NCBI RefSeq assembly: GCF_017168145.1
Contig: NZ_JADQTL010000009.1
Span: 1,244,799-1,308,798 of the forward strand
DNA length: 64,000 bases
DNA from: Anaerovorax sp. IOR16
GTDB taxonomy: Bacteria > Bacillota > Clostridia > Peptostreptococcales > Anaerovoracaceae
Direction: 5' to 3'
Positions within the stretch are counted from its first letter, which is position 1, and every line of letters begins with the position of its first letter. The position numbers and the translations under genes were made by a program. Of this stretch, positions 16,897 through 25,093 are shown in pieces. The notes beneath the pieces were generated by a model. That model had not been told where the DNA came from. It made no database searches and was given only the letters and a program-made list of their open reading frames with translations.

Positions 16897-17418
16897 CTAA
16901 TATTCAATTCCTTCTCGAGCTTCTATGCCTGTATTATAGTAATGTTTAATCTCTCGCATTTCCGTTACCAAATCCGCACGCTCAATCAGTTCTTGTGGTG
17001 CATATCGACCCGTTAAAATTACTTCCGTCTTCTCTGGCTTTAAATCCAAAACCTCCATAACTTCCTCAATTTTAACCAAATGAAAAAACAAAGCCGTATT
17101 GATCTCATCAAAGACTACCATATCATACTCTCCAGAAGCGAGCACCTGCTTCATACGAGCAAGCCCTTTTTTTGCATCTTCAAAATCACATTCTGTAGGC
17201 TCTTTTCCGACAAAGCATACATTCCCAAACTGTTCCATTTTAAAATTTTTAAAATAGTCCATCGCCTTTAATTCACTATAGGGCTTTCCCTTCATAAACT
17301 GTCCAAAAAATACTTTGTTACCGGCGCACAGACTACGAAGAGAAATTCCCAAAGCAGCTGTGGTTTTTCCTTTTCCATTTCCGGTATAAAGCTGAATGTA
17401 CCCTTTTTCAATTCCCAT
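16897..17418 (-). CDS. cobO: Cob(I)alamin/cob(I)yrinic acid adenosyltransferase (CobA/BtuR type)
   Basis: A 173-residue P-loop enzyme that adds the adenosyl group to reduced cobalamin precursors. Motifs are GYIQLYTGNGKGKTTAALG (a P-loop variant), FGQFMKGKPYSE, MVVFDEINTAL (Walker B) and VILTGRYAPQELIERADLVTEM near the end, all standard for the family. The start is the second ATG (17416-17418): AGGAG lies 8 bases before it but only 2 before the first ATG. It overlaps the 3' end of the FAD oxidoreductase by 11 bases, indicating an operon. Confidence 0.93.
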   Translation of the reverse strand: MGIEKGYIQLYTGNGKGKTTAALGISLRSLCAGNKVFFGQFMKGKPYSELKAMDYFKNFKMEQFGNVCFVGKEPTECDFEDAKKGLARMKQVLASGEYDMVVFDEINTALFFHLVKIEEVMEVLDLKPEKTEVILTGRYAPQELIERADLVTEMREIKHYYNTGIEAREGIEY

Positions 17419-19135
17419 TCTCATTTCTCCTTTCTTTATACGCTATACGATTTTTATACACCAATGCAATTTCTTCCGCAATTTTTATTCCATCTACGGC
17501 TGCAGAAACAATGCCACCTGCATATCCGGCACCTTCCCCTCCCGGATAAACGCCTTTTATATTGCACGTACAATCTTTTCCTCTTACAATGCGAACCGGA
17601 GAAGAGCTACGGCTTTCTAAAGCGGTCATAACTGCATCTTCACAATCAAACCCTTTCATCTTTTTTCCTAAAAATGGCAAAGCTTCTTTGATAGATTCCG
17701 TAACAAACTCGGGCAAGCAATCCTTTAAATTTTCCCAAACAATTCCAGGTTTATAGGAAGGTTGTACTTTATACATAGAATGACTAGTTTCTTCAAAGGA
17801 TACACAATCTTTCATAAAATCACCGACACGCTGCGCAGGTGCATGATAATTACATCCTCCGAGCTCAAAAGTAAGTTTCTCATATTTTTGTTGAAAATGT
17901 ATCCCTGCAAGCGGATGATCGGAGGCAAAATCCTCTGTTCTCACATCCACCAATAATCCACTGTTTGCATTTTCAAGATCTCGGCTATGATAACTCATTC
18001 CATTGGTGACGACTCCCCCCTCTTCCGATGCGGCTGCAATGACTAAGCCACCGGGACACATACAAAAAGTATAGACTCCCCTTCCACTGCTGCAACGATG
18101 TGAAATTTTATAATCTGCAGCCCCAAGGTGATACTCACGGTATCGTTTCCCATATTGTGATTCATCAATCATTGATTGCGGATGTTCTATTCTTACTCCC
18201 ATGGAAAATGGCTTTTGTACGATCTCAACACCAGACTCATAAAGCATTTTTACGGTATCTCTTGCACTGTGCCCCAAAGCCAATACAACAAATTCAGCAG
18301 GAATGAATTCTTTATGATTAATGTACACGCCTTTCATTTTTTTATTTTCTAATTCTAAGGAAGTTACTTGACTTTCAAATCGAATTTCTCCGCCAAGTTC
18401 TATAATCTGTTTTCTTATATTAACAACCACATTACGAAGCACATCCGTACCAATGTGAGGTTTCTGCTTATAAAGGATATCCTTGTCACTTCCGGCAGCC
18501 ACCAATTCCTCCAATACCTTTCGTACTCTTGGATCTTTAATTTGTGTTGTCAGTTTTCCATCCGAAAATGCACCGGCTCCGCCCTCTCCGAATTGCACGT
18601 TGGAATGCACGTCCAATTCTCCAGTCTTCCAAAAACGTTCTACATCCTTTGTACGCTCTTCCATTTCTTTTCCACGTTCCAAAACCAAAGGCTGAAGCCC
18701 CATTTGCGCTAACAGCAGAGCACAAAACATTCCACAAGGACCAAATCCGACTATCAATGGCCTTAAATCATTGCCATTTTCCTTCCTTTCTTTTGATTTT
18801 TGCATGGATTCTGCACTTATTCTTGGTAAAGGATATTCATATGATTTTGGTATTACAATATCCATTTTTATTTTTCGGTTTCTTTTTAACAACACTTCTT
18901 CTATTTTTTGCAGTTCCTTTTCCGTTTCGATTACTTTATTATCGAAAGACGCAATTTCAAAATCGATCGAATAAACTCGTTTGATACTTCCTTTATCCCG
19001 CGCATCCAAAGATTCCTTTATTACATTCCAAGATTTTAATTTTAAATCTTTACAGCCTAATTTTTTTTCAATGCAATCCGGCAAATGCGACAACGGTTCC
19101 AATACATCTAATTTTATTTCATGTATACGTAACAT
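17408..19135 (-). CDS. NAD(P)/FAD-dependent oxidoreductase (COG2509 type)
   Basis: A 575-residue flavoprotein of the family annotated as NAD(FAD)-utilizing dehydrogenase; its physiological substrate is unknown. The N-terminal 85 residues form an ACT-like or ferredoxin-like lead domain. Then come the FAD-binding Rossmann motif LIVGFGPCGMFCALLLAQMGL and LVLERGKEMEERTKDV, the FGEGGAGAFSDGKLTT segment typical of the family, ALGHSARDT, and a C-terminal YPGGEGAGYAGGIVSAAVDG that closes the flavin site. The ATG at 19133-19135 follows AAAGGAG and is preferred to an in-frame start 18 codons upstream. It is 2 bases after the next oxidoreductase gene. Confidence 0.9.
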   Translation of the reverse strand: MLRIHEIKLDVLEPLSHLPDCIEKKLGCKDLKLKSWNVIKESLDARDKGSIKRVYSIDFEIASFDNKVIETEKELQKIEEVLLKRNRKIKMDIVIPKSYEYPLPRISAESMQKSKERKENGNDLRPLIVGFGPCGMFCALLLAQMGLQPLVLERGKEMEERTKDVERFWKTGELDVHSNVQFGEGGAGAFSDGKLTTQIKDPRVRKVLEELVAAGSDKDILYKQKPHIGTDVLRNVVVNIRKQIIELGGEIRFESQVTSLELENKKMKGVYINHKEFIPAEFVVLALGHSARDTVKMLYESGVEIVQKPFSMGVRIEHPQSMIDESQYGKRYREYHLGAADYKISHRCSSGRGVYTFCMCPGGLVIAAASEEGGVVTNGMSYHSRDLENANSGLLVDVRTEDFASDHPLAGIHFQQKYEKLTFELGGCNYHAPAQRVGDFMKDCVSFEETSHSMYKVQPSYKPGIVWENLKDCLPEFVTESIKEALPFLGKKMKGFDCEDAVMTALESRSSSPVRIVRGKDCTCNIKGVYPGGEGAGYAGGIVSAAVDGIKIAEEIALVYKNRIAYKERRNENGN

Positions 19136-19137
19136 TT

Positions 19138-20439
19138 TTACTCCTTTGAAGCAGCTTTTCCGGCTCCATATCCAGAGCTCCAAGCCCACTGTAAATTATA
19201 ACCACCACAGCGACCGTCAATATCGATTAGCTCTCCTGCAAAAAATAAACCCGGTACCAATAAAGATTCCATCGTTGTTGGATTAATCTCGCTTGTCGAT
19301 ATCCCGCCGCATGTAACTTGTGCGTCTTTAAATGATTTTGTTCCATTTATTTTAATGTTCCAATGTTTCATCAGATGACTCAGCTCTTCCATCTTGGAGG
19401 CAGCAATCATCGACGCAATTTCTTCCTTTTTTATTTCAACACGATTAAGTAAAGCCGCACCCAATTTTTCATGAATCATACCCTTTAATAACGAATCAAT
19501 CGCTTCTTTACCCTCTCGTTTCTGTTTCTCCGTAAGAATGGTAAACAGTTCATCTTTAGACCATTCCGGAAATAAGTCAATTTCAACAGAATATTTTTCT
19601 TCAAGACGATCCTCCAGCTTATCAAATCGTACATATCGGCTGATGTTAAACACGCATATACCTGAAACGCCTTCTTCTGTAAATTGAATTTCACCGATGT
19701 CGGTTGCTAATACTTTATTTTCACGCAGTAAGGATACCTTTCCTTTAGCCCTTACACCTTTACATCCGCCAAAGCTTTTCTTATCACATAAAAGCTGTAC
19801 CAACGCAGGGATCGGTTTCATTATTTGATGTCCAAACGACTTTGCAAAAGCAAATCCATCACCGGTTGAACCATATTGCAAACCAGCTTTTCCTCCCGTC
19901 GCTAAAATAACATTTGAAGAAAAGAGACATTCACCATTGTCCATCTCAACTTCAAAAGAATCCTTCTGTTTTTTAACATTTTGCACATTCGATGAAGAAC
20001 GAATACAAACACCCAAGCGTTTTATTTCTGCCTCCAAAGCTTCTTTTATAACAATGCCCTGACCGGAATATGGATATACGCGACCTTCTCCTTCGACTCT
20101 TGATAAAATACCCATTTGAAAAAATAACTGTCTTGTCTCTTCAACGCTTAACTGTGATAATGCACCATGTGAAAAAAATTGCTCAATCTTTTTTTCATCT
20201 GAATATATTCCGTCTTCCTCTTTCCCTTTCAAATCAGATGCTGCGCAATATATATTCATAAAATTACAACGTCCGTTTCCAGTTGCCAAAAGTTTTTTCC
20301 CTAATAATTCGTTTTTCTCCAAGAGAAGAATTTTGTTGCCCTTTCCCAAAGTCCTTGCAGATGAAATAGCTGCCATCATTCCAGATGCACCGCCACCTAC
20401 AATTATAATTTTCCATTGTTTTCTCTTCTCTTCTTGCAT
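19138..20439 (-). CDS. HI0933/YhiN-like (BaiN-type) FAD-binding oxidoreductase
   Basis: A 433-residue flavoprotein. The FAD Rossmann motif IIIVGGGASGMMAAISSAR opens the protein, then LLEKNELLGKKLLATGNGRCNF, a signature of the HI0933-like family. VILATGGKAGLQYGSTGDGF follows, then VTCGGISTSEINPTTMES and the terminal GELIDIDGRCGGYNLQWAWSSG. Family members are annotated as aminoacetone oxidase-like or BaiN-like, with bile-acid reduction shown for one relative. Substrate here is unknown. It is first in an apparent operon with the COG2509 flavoprotein and the adenosyltransferase. Confidence 0.9.
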   Translation of the reverse strand: MQEEKRKQWKIIIVGGGASGMMAAISSARTLGKGNKILLLEKNELLGKKLLATGNGRCNFMNIYCAASDLKGKEEDGIYSDEKKIEQFFSHGALSQLSVEETRQLFFQMGILSRVEGEGRVYPYSGQGIVIKEALEAEIKRLGVCIRSSSNVQNVKKQKDSFEVEMDNGECLFSSNVILATGGKAGLQYGSTGDGFAFAKSFGHQIMKPIPALVQLLCDKKSFGGCKGVRAKGKVSLLRENKVLATDIGEIQFTEEGVSGICVFNISRYVRFDKLEDRLEEKYSVEIDLFPEWSKDELFTILTEKQKREGKEAIDSLLKGMIHEKLGAALLNRVEIKKEEIASMIAASKMEELSHLMKHWNIKINGTKSFKDAQVTCGGISTSEINPTTMESLLVPGLFFAGELIDIDGRCGGYNLQWAWSSGYGAGKAASKE

Positions 20440-20534
20440 AGCTGACTCCTTTTATCATAAACATGTAAAATTATTATACACTTTTTTTATCCTTTGGTCA
20501 TTGCTTTTATTCGAATCTCTAGAATAGAGGCAGC

Positions 20535-20563
20535 TTGTTTTTATGTATTAATTTTGCTATAAT
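20535..20563 (+). promoter_or_regulatory. Promoter of the ACT/UPF0210 operon
   Basis: TTGTTT (20535-20540), 17 bases, TATAAT (20558-20563), with TGC just before the -10 (extended -10). Confidence 0.7.
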
Positions 20564-20657
20564 AGATTAATTATAGTCTTAGTGAATTTTTAAAAGATTT
20601 AACGATTCACTTTCTTTTTAACTATAGCGCAATATAAAATTCAGAGAGGTAAAAAAT

Positions 20658-20927
20658 ATGAGAGCAGTTATTACTGTCGTAGGAAACGACACAGTCGGCA
20701 TTCTTTCCAAAGTGAGTGGAATTTGTGCAGAATACGGTATTAATGTAGAAGACGTTACACAAAGTATTCTTCAAGGCGTTTTTGCCATGATTATGATTGT
20801 AGACATGAGCAATTGCACTGTAGATATCCCAGCACTGAAAGAAAGCTTTGAAAAAGCACAAAAAGAAATGGGCGTTGAAATTCGCTTAACGCGAACTGAA
20901 GTGTTTGATGCAATGCACCGAATCTAA
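20658..20927 (+). CDS. ACT domain-containing protein (UPF0237)
   Basis: An 89-residue protein that is a single ACT domain: MRAVITVVGNDTVGILSKVSGICAEYGINVEDVTQ is the first strand-helix-strand with the ligand-side Gly. ACT domains bind amino acids or other small ligands as dimers. It is followed 26 bases later by the UPF0210 gene, a pairing conserved across Firmicutes and archaea, so it is probably the regulatory partner of that protein. Ligand and function are not known. A GAGAGG site precedes the start. Confidence 0.92.
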   Translation: MRAVITVVGNDTVGILSKVSGICAEYGINVEDVTQSILQGVFAMIMIVDMSNCTVDIPALKESFEKAQKEMGVEIRLTRTEVFDAMHRI

Positions 20928-20953
20928 ATCATTAGAAAGGATTAAAACAACGA

Positions 20954-22315
20954 ATGATTAATACAAATGATATCTTAGAAACCATTCACATGATTAATGA
21001 TGAAAATTTGGATGTCAGAACCGTTACAATGGGTATTTCCCTTTTAGATTGTGCGGATGAAGATCCTAAAAAAGCTTGTAAAAAAATATATAATAAAATT
21101 ACTGAAAAAGCGAAAAACTTAGTTCCAATTGTGGAACGCATTAGTAATGAATACGGCATTCCTGTTGTAAACAAAAGAATCAGTGTGACTCCGATTTCCA
21201 TGCTGTTGGCGAGTGCAAAAAATGCGAATCCAGTAGATTATGCCATCGCCCTGGATCAAGCTGCAAAAAAAGTTGGAGTAAACTTTATCGGTGGTTTTTC
21301 TGCTTTGGTTCATAAGGGTTTTAGTGCCGGTGACCAAGAATTGATTGCATCCATACCTGAAGCTTTATCAAAAACTGACTTTGTCTGTTCTTCGGTTAAC
21401 ATTGGTTCTACCAAAAGCGGAATCAATATGGACGCAGTAAAAATGATGGGCCCAATTATTAAGCGTGCAGCTGAGTTAACAAAAGACAACCAATGTTTAG
21501 GCGCTGCAAAGTTAGTTGTTTTTTGCAACGCTCCGGAAGATAATCCGTTTATGGCTGGTGCTTTTCATGGTGTTGGTGAACCTGACTGCGTCATTCATGT
21601 AGGTGTTAGCGGTCCAGGTGCGGTTCGTGCAGCTCTTGAAAAAAATGCAAAAGGCTGCCGTACGGACGAAGTTGCAGAACTTATTAAACGAACTGCATTT
21701 AAAATTACCAGAATGGGTCAGCTTGTAGGCACACTGGCAGCTGAATCCTTAGGGGTGCCTTTTGGAATTGTTGATTTAAGCTTGGCACCAACTCCTGCAA
21801 TCGGTGATAGTGTCGCAAATATCTTAGAAGAAATTGGATTGGAAAGCTGTGGCTGCTGCGGCACAACTGCAGCACTTGCTATGCTGAACGATGCAGTGAA
21901 AAAAGGCGGCGTTATGGCCAGCAATCATGTAGGAGGACTTTCCGGTGCATTCATTCCAGTCAGTGAAGACGACGGCATGATTAAAGCAGTACGCAAAGGA
22001 AGTCTTACTATGGAAAAATTGGAGGCTATGACAGCTGTTTGTTCAGTAGGAATCGATATGGTTATCATACCCGGAGATACAACCGATGCAGTCATTAGTG
22101 CATTGATTGCAGATGAAGCTGCAATTGGCATGGTAAACAGCAAAACCACTGCAGTAAGAGTCATTCCTGCAATTGGAAAACAAATTGGTGATGAACTTGA
22201 TTTTGGAGGTCTTCTAGGATACGCACCGGTAATGCCGATTAGTACGTATTCTCCGGAAGTATTCATAAATCGTGGCGGCAGATTACCATCTCCACTTCAA
22301 GCTTTAAAAAATTAA
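20954..22315 (+). CDS. PFL family protein (UPF0210/DUF711)
   Basis: A 453-residue member of the UPF0210 family, which has a fold related to the pyruvate formate-lyase/ribonucleotide reductase barrel but no established activity. Characteristic stretches are [25 protein letters not shown] at the start, [10 protein letters not shown], the Gly-rich [11 protein letters not shown], the [16 protein letters not shown] cysteine segment near residue 300, and [13 protein letters not shown] at the end. Length is typical. It is encoded with the ACT protein from one promoter. I cannot assign a reaction. Confidence 0.92.
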   Translation: MINTNDILETIHMINDENLDVRTVTMGISLLDCADEDPKKACKKIYNKITEKAKNLVPIVERISNEYGIPVVNKRISVTPISMLLASAKNANPVDYAIALDQAAKKVGVNFIGGFSALVHKGFSAGDQELIASIPEALSKTDFVCSSVNIGSTKSGINMDAVKMMGPIIKRAAELTKDNQCLGAAKLVVFCNAPEDNPFMAGAFHGVGEPDCVIHVGVSGPGAVRAALEKNAKGCRTDEVAELIKRTAFKITRMGQLVGTLAAESLGVPFGIVDLSLAPTPAIGDSVANILEEIGLESCGCCGTTAALAMLNDAVKKGGVMASNHVGGLSGAFIPVSEDDGMIKAVRKGSLTMEKLEAMTAVCSVGIDMVIIPGDTTDAVISALIADEAAIGMVNSKTTAVRVIPAIGKQIGDELDFGGLLGYAPVMPISTYSPEVFINRGGRLPSPLQALKN

Positions 22316-22332
22316 TATAAGGGGTATTTCCA

Positions 22333-23187
22333 TTGTTTCGATTTATAAAATCCATACTTCGACTCTTCGTATTGTGTATTATCATTGGCGCCATGATTTT
22401 TACCTATGCACGATACCTTGAACCAAAAATGCTGCAAACCAAAGACATTATGGTTAGCTCTATGCGCATTCAAAATCAAGCAGAAGACCTCATTGTCGTT
22501 GCCTTTGCAGATACACACTTCAGTGAATATTACACCTGTGAAGATTTTGAAAAGGTAGTAAAACAGATCAATCAATTGCAGCCGGACTTGGTATTTTTCC
22601 TTGGTGATTTGATTGATAATTATGATACTTACAATGTAGATACTGAAGAAATTTCCAAACAGCTATCTTTGATTCAAGCAACAATGGGGAAATTTGCAAT
22701 CTTCGGAAATCATGACTATGGCGGTGGTTCCGAACATTATTATGAAACGATTATGAATGAGGGAGGTTTTCAGGTATTAATCAATGAATACTATGGGATG
22801 GATGATTATGGTATCGGTATCATAGGCATTGACGATATGTTAATTGGTTATGGAAACAGCGAAATTGCTTCCTATGGCCGTTCTGATTACTTTAATCTGG
22901 TATTGTGTCATGAACCTGACGTTATCGATGAAATTTTGGATTATAACGTTGATTTAATGCTTTCCGGGCACACACATGGCAGACAGGTTGATTTCAAGAT
23001 CTTTGATGATTATATCCTTCCGCCTTATGGTCAAAAATATCCAAAAGGGCATTATACGTTTGACAACGAACGTGGTACACAGCTTTACGTAAACTCAGGT
23101 CTTGGTACTACACAATTACCTCTGCGATTTTTATCACCACCTGAGATTACGCATGTGATATTGCAATCGGAAAACAATGAATCGTAG
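22333..23187 (+). CDS. Membrane-anchored metallophosphoesterase (YkuE/YaeI type)
   Basis: A 284-residue protein with an N-terminal signal anchor (about residues 5-27) and a calcineurin-like phosphoesterase domain facing outward. Metal ligands appear as FADTHF, FLGDLIDN, IFGNHDYGG, LCHEPDV and LSGHTHGRQ, a complete set. Relatives cleave phospholipid or lipid A-type phosphates; the substrate here is open. The start is TTG at 22333, with GGGGT 8 bases upstream. No ATG start fits. It follows the UPF0210 gene by 17 bases and probably shares its transcript. Confidence 0.87.
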   Translation: MFRFIKSILRLFVLCIIIGAMIFTYARYLEPKMLQTKDIMVSSMRIQNQAEDLIVVAFADTHFSEYYTCEDFEKVVKQINQLQPDLVFFLGDLIDNYDTYNVDTEEISKQLSLIQATMGKFAIFGNHDYGGGSEHYYETIMNEGGFQVLINEYYGMDDYGIGIIGIDDMLIGYGNSEIASYGRSDYFNLVLCHEPDVIDEILDYNVDLMLSGHTHGRQVDFKIFDDYILPPYGQKYPKGHYTFDNERGTQLYVNSGLGTTQLPLRFLSPPEITHVILQSENNES

Positions 23188-23227
23188 AAAATAAACGTAC
23201 ACATTCACTTTTAAATGTATCATCATT

Positions 23228-23272
23228 ACACTGAGGTGTTGTATAAATTTATGCAATGTCTCAGTGTTTTTT
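23228..23272 (+). terminator. Terminator after the metallophosphoesterase gene
   Basis: Arms ACACTGAG and CTCAGTGT with a 24-base loop, followed by TTTTTT. A second terminator, now split by IS copy 2, lay about 30 bases further on. Confidence 0.75.
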
Positions 23273-23301
23273 AGACATCAACAATATTTTATATTACTAA
23301 A

Positions 23302-23324
23302 AAACAACCTTTATTTGGTTGTTT
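23302..23324. repeat. Left target-site duplicate of IS copy 2 (terminator hairpin)
   Basis: Arms AAACAACC and GGTTGTTT around TTTATTT, 23 bases. The identical sequence is at 24913-24935. The hairpin is symmetrical and the duplicate starts and ends at the base of the stem. Confidence 0.9.
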
Positions 23325-23327
23325 CAG

Positions 23328-23371
23328 ACTGTAGACAAGGATATCTCTATCTTTGCCTACAGTTTTTTTTA
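23328..23371 (+). terminator. Inward-facing terminator at the 5' end of IS copy 2
   Basis: ACTGTAG/CTACAGT stem with inner paired segments, then eight Ts. It lies between the element end and the transposase start at 23440, insulating the transposase from outside promoters. Confidence 0.6.
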
Positions 23372-23439
23372 CATAATGTAATACATTTTATTGTATTTAT
23401 GGTAAAATATATGTATAAATACATGGAGGTATTTGCTTT

Positions 23440-24048
23440 ATGATGGGTAAGAAAGATTTATTAGGTCGTGATCAATTTCAAATGGTAACCTTGAATTCTC
23501 TTGTTCCACAAGATCATATTATTCGTAAGATAGATACTGCGATTAATCTCTCTTTCATTTATGACCTTGTAAAAGATTTGTATTCTGATGTGGGAAAAGA
23601 AAGCATCGATCCTGTTGTCTTAATTAAAATTACCCTCATTCAATATACCTTTGGTATTCGATCCATGAGACAGACCATTAAAGAAATTCAAACGAATGTA
23701 GCTTATCGATGGTATCTTGGTTATAGTTTAGAGGAAGAAATTCCTCACTTTTCTACCTTTGGTAAAAACTACTCTCGTCGGTTTCAAAATACTGACTTAT
23801 TCGAACAAATCTTTCAAAGAGTCATTGCTGAAATCATGGAATATGAATTCATTAATTCAGAAAGCATTTTCATTGACGGTACACATATTAAAGCAAGTGC
23901 AAATAACCATAACAGTGAAAAAGAAACCGTTTTGGAATCCGTTAAATACTATGAAAAAGAACTAATGAAAGAAATTAACGAAGATCGCATTGAACGAGGA
24001 AAACAAGCTTGTAAAAAAAAACGGAAGCCAAAGAAAAGACAAAAGTAA
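23440..24048 (+). CDS. Transposase, N-terminal frame, IS copy 2
   Basis: 202 residues, the same protein as in copy 1. It has a GGAGG ribosome site, the DUF772-type N-terminal domain and the FIDGTHIKASAN segment with the first catalytic Asp, and it ends in a Lys-rich tail. The frame changes at A9 (24013-24021); a -1 slip there joins it to the downstream frame. The protein is identical to copy 1; the base difference in this part (ATC against ATT for Ile) is silent. Confidence 0.85.
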   Translation: MMGKKDLLGRDQFQMVTLNSLVPQDHIIRKIDTAINLSFIYDLVKDLYSDVGKESIDPVVLIKITLIQYTFGIRSMRQTIKEIQTNVAYRWYLGYSLEEEIPHFSTFGKNYSRRFQNTDLFEQIFQRVIAEIMEYEFINSESIFIDGTHIKASANNHNSEKETVLESVKYYEKELMKEINEDRIERGKQACKKKRKPKKRQK

Positions 24049-24803
24049 TCAAGAAAAGTACCGTAGATCCGGATTGCGGCGTATTTCATAAAGGAAAGCA
24101 TAAGGTAGTATTTGCTTATGCTGCAAATGTAGCTTGCGATCGAAACAATTACATACTTGCTTTTCATACAAATCCAGGAAATGTACATGACTCAGTTGCA
24201 TTCCCAAAGATTTATGAAAAAGTAAAAAGATATAAAGGTGTAAAAAATATTGTAATGGATTCCGGATATAAAACACCTGCAATTGCTAGAGAAATACTCA
24301 AAGATAAACGAATTCCTATCCTACCATACAAACGACCTATGACAAAAAATGGTTATTTTAAAAAACACGAATATGCTTATGATGAATACTATGATTGCTT
24401 TGTATGCCCAGAAAACCAAGTGTTAAACTATACTACAACAAATAGAGAAGGGTATCGGGAATATAAGAGTAAAGGAGAAATTTGCAAGAGTTGCCCTTCC
24501 TTATCAGAATGCACAGCAAGTAAAGACCATGTAAAAGTAGTCACACGTCATATATGGGAAAACTACATAGAGCAATGTGAGGACATTCGTCATACTCCAA
24601 AGTATCGAGATCTTTACAAACTACGGAGTCAAACCATTGAGCGAGTCTTTGCCGATGCAAAAGAAAAACATAATATGCGTTATACACAATATCGAGGGAT
24701 TCAGAAGATAGAAATGGAACTGAATCTTCTTTTTGCGTCCATGAATCTAAAAAAACTAGCAACATGGATTCATAAATCTGAAAGAAGGAATCAAATGGCA
24801 TAG
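24021..24803 (+). CDS. Transposase, C-terminal frame, IS copy 2
   Basis: 260 codons open from the last base of the A9 run. It carries the rest of the DDE core: DPDCGVFHKGKHKVVFAYAA, VMDSGYKTPAIA, the Cys-rich insert, and TIERVFADAKEKHNMRYTQ with the Glu region. There is no ribosome site near its start; the first ATG (24255) lies inside the catalytic domain. Two silent differences from copy 1 (GGC/GGT Gly, GCC/GCA Ala) were seen. It is expected to be expressed as a fusion with the preceding frame. Confidence 0.85.
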   Translation, partial: TEAKEKTKVIKKSTVDPDCGVFHKGKHKVVFAYAANVACDRNNYILAFHTNPGNVHDSVAFPKIYEKVKRYKGVKNIVMDSGYKTPAIAREILKDKRIPILPYKRPMTKNGYFKKHEYAYDEYYDCFVCPENQVLNYTTTNREGYREYKSKGEICKSCPSLSECTASKDHVKVVTRHIWENYIEQCEDIRHTPKYRDLYKLRSQTIERVFADAKEKHNMRYTQYRGIQKIEMELNLLFASMNLKKLATWIHKSERRNQMA

Positions 24804-24912
24804 AGATATCCTTTTATTTTTTCTTTTTTTAAAAGCTTTATAGAAAAAATAGAAAATACCTTGCAGAAATTATAAGAATATAAATTTAGCAAGGTATTTT
24901 GTCTACAGTCTG

Positions 24913-24939
24913 AAACAACCTTTATTTGGTTGTTTTTTA
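24913..24939. terminator. Right target-site duplicate of IS copy 2 with intact U-tract
   Basis: The 23-base hairpin (24913-24935) repeated, here followed by TTTAT, giving TTTTTT after the stem on the plus strand. It keeps the original terminator at this convergent junction. Confidence 0.8.
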
Positions 24940-25011
24940 TGTTCTATTATTTTTCTTAAATTTCTATATTAGTATTTTATAATAAGCCCAGTATTTTCAA
25001 AAGCAAAATAT

Positions 25012-25037
25012 AAAAAAGAGTGGTTTGCCCACTCTTT
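25012..25037 (-). terminator. Terminator of the HdeD-SulP operon
   Basis: Arms AAAGAGTGG and CCACTCTTT with a 5-base loop. On the minus strand it is followed by TTT and an AT-rich tail, 57 bases after the SulP stop codon. Confidence 0.8.
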
Positions 25038-25093
25038 CGTTTTATATTAATTTATATGAGATATCATTTCTGCTGTTCTTATGAATCCAATAT

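Larger units (their letters stand above)
23325..24912 (+). mobile_element. IS1182-family-like insertion sequence, copy 2
   Basis: Same 1588 bp element as copy 1, in the opposite orientation, with the same 14 bp terminal repeats. It is inserted in a different terminator and flanked by 23 bp direct repeats that form the hairpin. Each copy keeps its own matching duplicate on both sides, so no inversion by recombination between the copies has occurred since insertion. Subterminal copies of AAGGATATCTCTAT lie in inverted orientation at 23337-23350 and 24800-24813. Confidence 0.9.

Noticed and set aside
18544-18984. 146-codon plus-strand ORF
   Set aside because: Antisense shadow of the COG2509 oxidoreductase; the minus frame has clear FAD motifs.
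20622-20861. Long minus-strand ORF opposite the ACT gene
   Set aside because: It is a shadow of the ACT-domain gene in another frame, with no ribosome site or family resemblance.
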